From positions 1-12,920 of the forward strand of contig CAJLUG010000010.1 in NCBI GenBank assembly GCA_905209745.1: DNA of 12,920 bases, written 5' to 3'. This DNA is from an uncultured Mycoplasma sp. GTDB taxonomy: Bacteria > Bacillota_I > Bacilli_A > RF39 > UBA660. A model generated the notes under the pieces. The model was given only the letters and a program-made list of their open reading frames with translations. It searched no databases and had not been told where the DNA came from. Below, in pieces: positions 6,441 through 12,503 of this stretch (position 1 is the first letter of the stretch; each line of letters begins with the position of its first letter). A program made the translations under genes and the position numbers.

Positions 6441-6977
6441 ATGGCAAATAATAATAGACAATATCGAAGAAAAATGCACGATAGAGTAGATTCTGTTTCT
6501 AGTTCATTTTCTTCAGAATTTAAAAAAGTAGTAATTATTTTAGTATCTATTTTAATAGTATTCGTTCTGTTTTACTTTTTAACAGTATATTTATTAGAAA
6601 GAGATACTACAACTACTACTGATGATTCAACCCCTACAGAAGCTGTTATTCAATATCAAAAGATTTTAGCTGGTAATAGTTTTAGTAAGGAAGACGATCA
6701 TTATTATGTACTTTATTATGATATGTCTGATGAACAATTACGTTCTTCTTATACTAGTTTAGTTAGTAATTATGAATCTTTAGATGAACATTTACCTATT
6801 TATACGGTAGATATGAGTAGTAGATTTAATCAGAATTATGTTTCTGATACGTCTAATCCGGAGGTTTCTTCTATTGATGAGTTGAAGATTAGTCAACCTA
6901 CTTTGATTGAAATTACTAATGGAGAAGTTACAGAGTATGTAGAGAATGAAACACAAATTCAGATTCGATTAATGTAG
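6441..6977 (+). CDS. Membrane-anchored thioredoxin-fold-like protein lacking cysteines
   Basis: 178 residues: a basic polar N-terminus, one membrane segment (about 30-52), a Thr-rich linker, and an extracytoplasmic domain from about 65. That domain reads like a thioredoxin fold: a first strand HYYVLYYDMS, a helix SYTSLVSNYESL, a second strand LPIYTVDMSSRFN, then ISQPTLIEITNGEV, where Pro153 is placed like the conserved cis-proline before the last strands. There is no Cys anywhere in the protein, so it cannot be a redox enzyme of the usual kind; a binding or chaperone role is possible. Fold assignment is my reading of the pattern. ATG 6441 follows GGGTGG; TTG 6429 is an alternative. The TAG stop is immediately before the terminator. 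Confidence 0.65.
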   Translation: MANNNRQYRRKMHDRVDSVSSSFSSEFKKVVIILVSILIVFVLFYFLTVYLLERDTTTTTDDSTPTEAVIQYQKILAGNSFSKEDDHYYVLYYDMSDEQLRSSYTSLVSNYESLDEHLPIYTVDMSSRFNQNYVSDTSNPEVSSIDELKISQPTLIEITNGEVTEYVENETQIQIRLM

Positions 6978-7004
6978 AGAAGACCAATTTGGTTTTCTTT
7001 TTTT
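6978..7004 (+). terminator. Intrinsic terminator
   Basis: A nine-base-pair stem AGAAGACCA/TGGTTTTCT with one G-T pair and an ATT loop, running into seven Ts directly after the stop codon. Confidence 0.75.
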
Positions 7005-7010
7005 CTTTTG

Positions 7011-7039
7011 TTTACTTCTACTTTTTGTTTTGGTATGAT
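7011..7039 (+). promoter_or_regulatory. Promoter of the S41 protease gene
   Basis: TTTACT (7011-7016), 17 bases, TATGAT (7034-7039) with TG one base upstream (TGGTATGAT), an extended -10 form. Confidence 0.65.
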
Positions 7040-7063
7040 AATAATAGATAAAGGGTGATGGTT

Positions 7064-8326
7064 ATGTTTAGACGTAAAAATAATCGCTTTATTAAACCTA
7101 ATTATTCTAAGATAAAAGAGTTGTCTTATGAGAATTCTGATGATGTTAGGGAGATTATTGTTGAGAGTAGATCTGGTTTTAATACAATAGAGATGGTACT
7201 TATTATGATTGTTTCTATTGCCTTTGGTGTTGTTGTCGGTAGTAGTCTTTCTTTTTTTCAGGAGACGAAAAAAGAAGAGAAAGTATCTCCTGATTTGGAA
7301 GAGTTAGTTTTTACTTATAATAATATTTTAGATACTTATTATGAAGATGTTAATTCTGATGATTTATTGGATGCGGCAGTGGATGGTATGGTTTCTTCTT
7401 TAGGGGATCCTTATTCTTTATATATGGATCGTGATACTACTACTAATTTTCAAGAGACTGTGGATGGTAGTTATGTAGGTATTGGCATTCAATTTGGTAT
7501 GAATGAACAAGGACAGTTTGTTGTTTTAGATGTTACTCTTCATTCTTCGGCAGAATCTAGTGGTATACAAAAGGGAGATGTCGTTTTCGCAGTTGATGGA
7601 AAGAGTGTTTCTGGTCTTTCTTTGGATGACTTAGCTAATATGATTGAAGGAGAGGTTGGTACGACAGTAGAGCTTTCTATTTCTAGAGGAGAAGAGAGTC
7701 TTGTTAAAAAAGTTACTAGGCAAGAAGTTGATTTGATTTCTGTTTCTTCTAAGATTTATCATGAAGGACAAGGCAATGTTGGATACTTGTCTTTGGATTC
7801 TTTTGCGGCTAATACTTATCAACAGTTTAAAGAGGAGTTGTTGGATTTGGAAGAAGAGTCTATTGATGGGCTTATTGTTGATGTTCGAGCAAACCCTGGA
7901 GGACATCTAAATCAAACTAAGAAAATATTAGAGTTATTTATGGATAAAGGTGATGTTTTATATCAAATAGAAGCAAAAGGTAAAAAGTCAAAAGTAAAAG
8001 ATGAAACGAAGGATTCTAGGAGCTATCCTATTGTTATATTAATTGATTCTTCTAGTGCTTCTGCTGCAGAGATTTTAGCGTCTTCTTTTAAGGATAGTTA
8101 TGTTGACGCTACTTTGGTTGGAAAAGTTACTTATGGAAAAGGTACTGTACAAAAAGCTTATACTTTATCAAATGGTTCTAGTTTTAAATACACAACAGAA
8201 AAATGGTTAACTCCTAAGGGTGAGTGGATTGATGCTAAAGGTATTCAACCTGATTTTGATGTTGATTTAGGTACTACAGATACACAATTTGAGAAAGCTT
8301 TAGAAGTTATTGTGAATAAACTATAA
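7064..8326 (+). CDS. S41 family C-terminal processing protease (CtpA/CtpB type)
   Basis: A membrane-anchored serine protease that trims extracytoplasmic proteins at their C-termini. The 420-residue protein has a cytoplasmic N-terminus, one membrane segment (about 43-65), a helical part, a PDZ domain (about 133-215: YVGIGIQFG, then SSGIQKGDVVFAVDGKSV), and the S41 catalytic domain to the end. Catalytic residues by family alignment: Ser333 (in SSASAAEILAS), Lys359 and Gln363 (YGKGTVQ). VDVRANPGG near residue 275 is the usual oxyanion-side motif. In B. subtilis CtpB activates sporulation sigma-K signalling, so a sporulation link is possible here but a housekeeping role is equally likely. Four near starts exist (GTG 7055, ATG 7058 and 7064); 7064 fits AAGGGTG at 7052-7057. 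Confidence 0.92.
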   Translation: MFRRKNNRFIKPNYSKIKELSYENSDDVREIIVESRSGFNTIEMVLIMIVSIAFGVVVGSSLSFFQETKKEEKVSPDLEELVFTYNNILDTYYEDVNSDDLLDAAVDGMVSSLGDPYSLYMDRDTTTNFQETVDGSYVGIGIQFGMNEQGQFVVLDVTLHSSAESSGIQKGDVVFAVDGKSVSGLSLDDLANMIEGEVGTTVELSISRGEESLVKKVTRQEVDLISVSSKIYHEGQGNVGYLSLDSFAANTYQQFKEELLDLEEESIDGLIVDVRANPGGHLNQTKKILELFMDKGDVLYQIEAKGKKSKVKDETKDSRSYPIVILIDSSSASAAEILASSFKDSYVDATLVGKVTYGKGTVQKAYTLSNGSSFKYTTEKWLTPKGEWIDAKGIQPDFDVDLGTTDTQFEKALEVIVNKL

Positions 8327-8354
8327 AAATACTAGGTTGCACTAGTATTTTTTT
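8326..8354. terminator. Bidirectional terminator between convergent genes
   Basis: A perfect ten-base-pair stem AAAATACTAG/CTAGTATTTT with a six-base loop. It is followed by Ts on the plus strand and, read the other way, also ends in Ts. It serves the protease gene on the plus strand and the sortase on the minus strand, and contains the stop codons of both. Confidence 0.85.
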
Positions 8355-8934
8355 CTGTACTACTAATAATCAATTGTTTTTTACTATTTGTGGGACTACA
8401 GGTTGTTAATATTAATTGATTGTTATTAGTTTTATTTATATGAATATAACCATTTTTATCTTCTTCCCAAATATCTGTCACATAATAGAGTAAGGTTTTA
8501 TTTTGATAGATTAATTCTATTGGGTCATTTATTTCTAATTGATCTAAATCATCAAAATAGGCTTTTGGTCCTGTTCCTGAGTGAGCTGCTAGAAAGATAA
8601 TACTGTTATCTTCTTCTGGCATAATTGATTCTTCTAGTATGGTGATATTTTCTTCTACGTTGTTTTTCTCACTATTTTTGTTATATAAGGGTTGATTTAG
8701 ATCAATTTTTTTAATTTTTAAAGTCGCAATTTGCTCTTCTTTTTTAGACTCTTTATTTTCTGTACTATTTTCGTTATTATTTACTATTTCTTTCTCTTCT
8801 AATGTTTCTGGACTTCTATTTTTTATTTGATTTTCATTTTTTATATAGATACTATGACATATGATACAATAGAGTCCTAGTATTGTTCCTAACCATAATA
8901 TTTTTTTTAGAGATTTAATAAATTTATTAAAAAT
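8332..8934 (-). CDS. Sortase, no usual start codon at its N-terminus
   Basis: A transpeptidase that cleaves a sorting signal and links surface proteins to the wall or to each other. Reading the minus strand: a basic start FNKFIKSLKK, a membrane segment (about 12-31), an Asn/Glu/Lys-rich linker, then the sortase domain from about 75. His118 is in LAAHSG and Cys179 in ILTTCSP. The usual Arg after the Cys is missing: the stretch is TNSKKQLII, with no Arg in the catalytic domain. The first ATG (8622) would remove the membrane segment and half the domain, and no GTG or TTG occurs upstream in frame. ATT 8934 would give a natural N-terminus of about 200 residues and overlaps the end of the adhesin gene by 28 bases; the start is a guess. 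It probably acts on that adhesin. Confidence 0.75.
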   Translation of the reverse strand: MFNKFIKSLKKILWLGTILGLYCIICHSIYIKNENQIKNRSPETLEEKEIVNNNENSTENKESKKEEQIATLKIKKIDLNQPLYNKNSEKNNVEENITILEESIMPEEDNSIIFLAAHSGTGPKAYFDDLDQLEINDPIELIYQNKTLLYYVTDIWEEDKNGYIHINKTNNNQLILTTCSPTNSKKQLIISSTEKNTSAT

Positions 8935-10322
8935 TCTAGAATGGTAAGGATAATATTGGTGTTGGTGTTAGGAACTTTTATTTTATAGTCTGTTAAAGTA
9001 ATTATTTCATCTTCCGTATCTGTAACAGAAATTTTTATATCTTCTACTTTATGGTAACCATCGGTTGTGTTATCTTGTTTTATTGTATATTCTCCGTACG
9101 GTAGGGTGATTTCTGCTTTGCCATTTTCATCTGTTGTGATGGTTGCGACTTTATTGCCATCTTTATCGTAGAAGGAAAAAGAAATATTTGCTTCTGGAAT
9201 CTTTTTGTTTTCATCATAAGTTTTATAGATGATTACTTTCTTTTTTATCACTTCATTTATGATTGGAATACTTATCTTATAGTCTTTATCTGTTAGTGTT
9301 ACTTCATATACTTCGTTATTTAATTGATATCCAGGTGGAGCAGTAATCTCTTTTATATAGTAGGTTCCTAGAGGAAGATTGGTAACTTTTCCTGTATAGG
9401 ATTCATCGATTGTTATTCTTGCGACTTCGTTATCATTTTTATCATATACCCCAAATACTGCACCAATTAAAGATGCTTCTCCACTTGATTCTGTGGAATT
9501 AGAATCTTTATCCAGTTTTTCTATTTCGATTTCTGTTTTTAATACTCTTAAGGATAGTTTTATTTTTTTATCTTGTAAGTTTCCTGTTTCCATTAGTGAT
9601 TGACTATTATTTGATTGATAAAAGATAATTGGTTTATGGTGATTTTTTTCTTCTCTAACTAATTCAATGGTATATTCTCCTTCTTCTAAGGCTTGTTTAT
9701 TTCTTATTTTATTACCATCTACATAGAATAGGTCAGATGTACTTTTGTAATAGGGAAGTACATTATTGTTATCAGCGGCGACAAAATTGTTGTTTTCTAA
9801 TACAAAGTAGTTTTGATTGGCTATCGTTGGTGTTTTTTTGTAATTGTTTACCAATGTTTTTATCGCATTTATTTCTGTTGTGAATTTTTCAATTCTGTTA
9901 CCATTTAGTCCGTTAGTGAAGTAGAAGTCACCTGTGGGATCTGCCTCTTGCCATATCATAAGTTGAGTAATGGCATACCATTTTGGATCTGAATGACCTG
10001 GGTATTGATATCCAAAGTATGCAATTAATGAAATGTTTTCTTTTTGTTCAGCACTTAAGTTTTTAGGATTGATTGTCTCTTCATAAGTGCTTCCTTCTTG
10101 AAAGAAGACAAATGGATCAATACAGTAGGCAAAGTCATTTGTTCCTGTTTGCCTAAAGAATCTGGCTTTTTGATAATAAATGGTATCTGAGTTTCTCTTT
10201 TTCTTATTCATATAAATATTATCGATATATTCTCCTTCGTAAAAACTAGTTGCTGCATCTACTTTAGGACAACATATTACTGCTATAGTTACTGCCATTA
10301 AGAAAAATAATATTTTTTTCAT
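8907..10322 (-). CDS. Thioester-domain and SpaA/CnaB surface adhesin
   Basis: A 471-residue wall-anchored adhesin. Signal peptide 1-23 (cleavage after VDA). Residues about 45-190 form a thioester domain: Cys67 (FAYCIDP) and Gln120 (ITQLMIW) are placed to make the internal thioester with which such domains bind host targets covalently. A linker domain follows, then a SpaA-type domain (about 263-357) with Lys269, Glu325 (IKEITAPPGY) and Asn356 for an isopeptide bond. A second CnaB-like domain (about 360-446) has Gln416 where the catalytic Glu should be and Asp445 at the Asn place, so its crosslink is doubtful. The end has a VPNTN sorting-like motif (450-454) and a hydrophobic stretch, but no basic tail. 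GGAGGG sits five bases before the ATG. It forms an operon with the sortase. Confidence 0.88.
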   Translation of the reverse strand: MKKILFFLMAVTIAVICCPKVDAATSFYEGEYIDNIYMNKKKRNSDTIYYQKARFFRQTGTNDFAYCIDPFVFFQEGSTYEETINPKNLSAEQKENISLIAYFGYQYPGHSDPKWYAITQLMIWQEADPTGDFYFTNGLNGNRIEKFTTEINAIKTLVNNYKKTPTIANQNYFVLENNNFVAADNNNVLPYYKSTSDLFYVDGNKIRNKQALEEGEYTIELVREEKNHHKPIIFYQSNNSQSLMETGNLQDKKIKLSLRVLKTEIEIEKLDKDSNSTESSGEASLIGAVFGVYDKNDNEVARITIDESYTGKVTNLPLGTYYIKEITAPPGYQLNNEVYEVTLTDKDYKISIPIINEVIKKKVIIYKTYDENKKIPEANISFSFYDKDGNKVATITTDENGKAEITLPYGEYTIKQDNTTDGYHKVEDIKISVTDTEDEIITLTDYKIKVPNTNTNIILTILEFLINLLNL

Positions 10323-10327
10323 TTTTT

Positions 10328-10335
10328 CCCTCCTT
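10328..10335 (-). promoter_or_regulatory. Ribosome binding site of the adhesin
   Basis: The minus strand reads AAGGAGGG five bases before the ATG at 10322, a near-perfect Shine-Dalgarno match that fixes the start. Confidence 0.85.
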
Positions 10336-10352
10336 TTTTCTTAATGGTTATG

Positions 10353-10381
10353 ATACTAACAGAATTATTTTTTGTTTTCAA
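10353..10381 (-). promoter_or_regulatory. Possible adhesin-sortase promoter
   Basis: On the minus strand, TTGAAA (10381-10376), 17 bases, TAGTAT (10358-10353), with TG one base before the -10. An overlapping TATCAT (10355-10350) at 20-base spacing is an alternative. Confidence 0.5.
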
Positions 10382-10486
10382 ATCGCACTTTTTTTATTTT
10401 TGTTCTCATTTTTCTATAAAAAACATAAATTCCTTTTCTAAATTTTATTTTTGGTTTTATAAAGAGGTCTATTAAGCAAGTTCATG

Positions 10487-10495
10487 TGATATAAT
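10487..10495 (+). promoter_or_regulatory. Extended -10 promoter of fhs
   Basis: TGATATAAT gives a perfect -10 (10490-10495) with the TG extension. No convincing -35 is seen at 16-18 bases. GAGGTG at 10502-10507 then precedes ATG 10515 by seven bases. Confidence 0.6.
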
Positions 10496-10514
10496 CTATA
10501 TGAGGTGATTCTTT

Positions 10515-12095
10515 ATGAATAATGATATTACTAATGTTTTAGATGCTTTAAATCTTTCTTCTCATGATTATATTTTATATGGAAAAGATAAAGCTAAAAT
10601 TATATCTGGTCCTGGAAAAAAGAAAGGTAAGTTGATTTTGGTAACGGCAATTAGTCCTACTCCTTATGGTGAGGGAAAGACGACAGTAAGTATTGGTTTA
10701 GCTGATAGTTTTCATCGGAATAAAAAAGATGTCTTGGCTGTTCTTCGTGAACCTTCTATGGGTCCTGTTTTTGGGATGAAAGGTGGGGCTACTGGTGGAG
10801 GTCGTAGTCAAGTTGTTCCAATGGAAGATATTAATTTACATTTTACAGGGGATTTCCATGCTATTACGGCTGCGAATAATCTGCTTGCGGCTGCGATAGA
10901 TAATCATATTTATCAAGGAAATGAACTTGGGATTGATGAGGTTTTATTTGATAGATGTTTAGATGTTAATGACCGTAGTTTGCGCAGAGTAGAGACTTTA
11001 GAAGGAAAGACAAAGTTTAATATTACTTCTGCAAGTGAAATCATGGCTTTATTTTGTTTAGCTAATTCTTTTGATGATTTAAAAGAAATGCTTGGTAATA
11101 TTGTTATTGGTTGTGATAAGGATAAAAAACCAATTTTTGCACGTGACCTTCATGTAGAAGGAGCGATGACTGCGTTACTTAAAGATGCTTTTTATCCTAA
11201 TCTTGTACAAACATTAGAACATACTCCAGTACTTATTCATGGAGGACCTTTCGCGAATATTGCACATGGCGCTAATAGTATATTGGCTACTAAACTTGGT
11301 CTTAGTTTGGATGATTATGTAATTACTGAAGCAGGATTTGGTGCGGATCTTGGTGCTGAAAAGTTTTTTGATATCGTTTGTCCTAAGGGAGGATTTCATG
11401 CAGATTGTGTTGTTTTAGTTGTTACTATTAAGGCATTGAAATATCATGCTGGTGTTACAGATGTTGGTATAGAAAATCCTGAAGCAGTAAAGAAAGGTCT
11501 TTGTAATTTGGAGGCTCATCTTTCTAATCTTAAAAAGTTTGGTGTCTCTTCGGTTGTTTGTTTAAATTCTTATGAAGGAGATTTTGTTTCCGAGGAAGAG
11601 GTTATTCGAGATTATTGTAGATGTCATGATGTTCCTTTTGCTAAGTCTACTGCTTATGTAGATGGGGGAGAAGGAGCTCAAGATTTATATCAAGAGGTAC
11701 TTTCTTCTCTAGAAGAAGAAAAAATATCTTTTCCTTTATATGATGTTCATTTATCTTTGACTGAAAAAATAGAAAAAGTTGCCTATGAAATTTATCATGC
11801 TTCTTGTGTAGAGTATAGTGAGGAAGCGTTAAAGAAGATAGAATGGTTAGAGAAGAATAATTTTACTCAACTTCCAATTTGTGGAGCTAAGACACAATAT
11901 TCTTTATCAGACGACCCTAAAAAGTTAGGTAATCCTTCTGATTATACTATTTATGTTCGAGATTTAGAGCTTTATCATGGTGCTGGATTTATTACTGTTC
12001 TTTTTGGAAGTATTTTACGAATGCCTGGTCTTTCTAAGCATCCTAACTATGAAAAGATTGATGTAGTTGATGGAAATATTACTGGAATATTTTAA
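10515..12095 (+). CDS. fhs: Formate-tetrahydrofolate ligase
   Basis: Cytosolic one-carbon enzyme that joins formate to tetrahydrofolate using ATP, giving 10-formyl-THF for purine and formyl-Met synthesis. The 526-residue sequence matches the family throughout. The P-loop TPYGEGKTT is at 49-57 (Tyr51 replaces the common Ala). It is followed by LREPSMGPVFGMKGGATGGG, then VVPMEDINLHFTGDFHAITAANNLLAAAIDNH, and the C-terminal SLSDDPKKLGNP and RMPGLSKHPNYEKIDV segments. It is about 30 residues shorter than the usual ~555, partly from a shorter N-terminus before LYGKDKAKI. The gene stands alone, divergent from the adhesin and closed by a strong terminator. Its role in an acetogenic pathway cannot be judged here; most Bacillota use it in folate metabolism. 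Confidence 0.96.
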   Translation: MNNDITNVLDALNLSSHDYILYGKDKAKIISGPGKKKGKLILVTAISPTPYGEGKTTVSIGLADSFHRNKKDVLAVLREPSMGPVFGMKGGATGGGRSQVVPMEDINLHFTGDFHAITAANNLLAAAIDNHIYQGNELGIDEVLFDRCLDVNDRSLRRVETLEGKTKFNITSASEIMALFCLANSFDDLKEMLGNIVIGCDKDKKPIFARDLHVEGAMTALLKDAFYPNLVQTLEHTPVLIHGGPFANIAHGANSILATKLGLSLDDYVITEAGFGADLGAEKFFDIVCPKGGFHADCVVLVVTIKALKYHAGVTDVGIENPEAVKKGLCNLEAHLSNLKKFGVSSVVCLNSYEGDFVSEEEVIRDYCRCHDVPFAKSTAYVDGGEGAQDLYQEVLSSLEEEKISFPLYDVHLSLTEKIEKVAYEIYHASCVEYSEEALKKIEWLEKNNFTQLPICGAKTQYSLSDDPKKLGNPSDYTIYVRDLELYHGAGFITVLFGSILRMPGLSKHPNYEKIDVVDGNITGIF

Positions 12096-12103
12096 TACAA
12101 TAA

Positions 12104-12142
12104 AAGCATTTTAGATGTATATTCTAAAATGCTTCTTTTTTT
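12104..12142 (+). terminator. Strong terminator of fhs
   Basis: A perfect twelve-base-pair stem AAGCATTTTAGA/TCTAAAATGCTT with a seven-base loop, followed by C and seven Ts. Confidence 0.9.
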
Positions 12143-12166
12143 CATAAAGGTAGTTACTTTATGATT
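12142..12166 (+). repeat. Inverted element, left copy (recombination-site-like)
   Basis: TCATAAAG, seven bases GTAGTTA, CTTTATGA, then TT. The arms are inverted repeats of each other around a short asymmetric spacer. The right copy on the other strand (12419-12443) matches at 24 of 25 bases. Arms of 8-11 bases around a 5-7 base spacer are the layout of tyrosine-recombinase crossover sites; a hairpin or operator is an alternative. Confidence 0.7.
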
Positions 12167-12196
12167 TTCCTTTATATTTCAATAGTTTTAGAAGAA

Positions 12197-12216
12197 TTGA
12201 CTAAAATTTTGACTAA
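12197..12216 (+). repeat. Paired TTGACTAA boxes, first pair
   Basis: TTGACTAA at 12197-12204 and again at 12209-12216, start to start 12 bases. The pair recurs 78 bases downstream. Such paired direct repeats often mark regulator binding sites. Confidence 0.65.
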
Positions 12217-12274
12217 TTATTTTTGGAGTGATTTGTAAATATTTGTCGAATATATATAAGTTTGCTTATGTTTT

Positions 12275-12294
12275 ATGACTAAAAATTTGACTAA
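12275..12294 (+). repeat. Paired TGACTAA boxes, second pair
   Basis: ATGACTAA at 12275-12282 and TTGACTAA at 12287-12294, again 12 bases apart. Eighteen of twenty bases match the first pair. A single degenerate box TAGACTAG follows at 12331-12338. Confidence 0.65.
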
Positions 12295-12353
12295 GAATAA
12301 AGCATATTACTCGTAAATTCAACCAAAATATAGACTAGAATTTGCCTTTTTAA

Positions 12354-12382
12354 TTGTAAAAGCACCTAAAATATAGTATATT
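12354..12382 (+). promoter_or_regulatory. Possible promoter inside the invertible segment
   Basis: TTGTAA (12354-12359), 17 bases, TATATT (12377-12382), directed at the vWA gene. It would start transcription near 12389 and read through the right inverted element. In such AT-rich DNA a chance match is quite possible. Confidence 0.4.
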
Positions 12383-12418
12383 TAATATGATATGGAGTAG
12401 GTTTTATAGTAAATCTCC

Positions 12419-12443
12419 AATCATAAAGTAACTAACTTTATGA
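12419..12443 (-). repeat. Inverted element, right copy
   Basis: On the plus strand AATCATAAAG, TAACTAA, CTTTATGA; extended to 12445 its arms form a perfect 11-base inverted repeat around a five-base AACTA spacer. Read on the minus strand it matches the left copy with one mismatch. The spacer agrees only in inverted orientation (6 of 7 bases, against 3 of 7 directly), so the two copies really face each other. It has no T tract and is not a terminator. Confidence 0.7.
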
Positions 12444-12503
12444 TTGTGTGATGTATATTTTATAAGGTCTAGAGAAGATATGGAAATTATTGGGAGTGGG
12501 ATT

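Larger units (their letters stand above)
12142..12443. other. Gene-free segment bounded by inverted elements; candidate invertible switch
   Basis: The whole stretch from the fhs terminator to ATG 12504 (about 360 bases) contains no credible gene on either strand. Two 25-base elements in inverted orientation bound about 250 bases holding the TTGACTAA pairs and a rightward promoter candidate. The position directly upstream of a surface-protein gene is that of phase-variable promoters. No invertase gene lies in this window, so inversion is inferred only. Confidence 0.45.

Noticed and set aside
8332..8622. Sortase as a 96-residue protein starting at the ATG at 8622
   Set aside because: The membrane anchor and the first strands of the sortase domain continue without a break upstream in the same frame, so this start would give a non-functional fragment.
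8901..8908. Run of eight T (A on the coding strand) as a slippage or sequencing-error fix for the sortase start
   Set aside because: Adding or removing one A leads at once to an in-frame TAA upstream and yields no ATG; the run also lies after the adhesin stop has begun.
12143..12163. Left inverted element as a second fhs terminator
   Set aside because: A much stronger terminator precedes it, it lacks a good T tract, and a near-identical copy occurs in inverted orientation 250 bases away.
12197..12338. CRISPR array from the repeated boxes
   Set aside because: The repeats are only 8-20 bases, too few and with irregular spacing, and no cas gene is present.
12142..12443. Miniature transposable element (MITE) with terminal inverted repeats
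   Set aside because: The ends are internally palindromic and no target-site duplication is seen outside them; a recombination site or operator pair explains them better, though the idea is not excluded.
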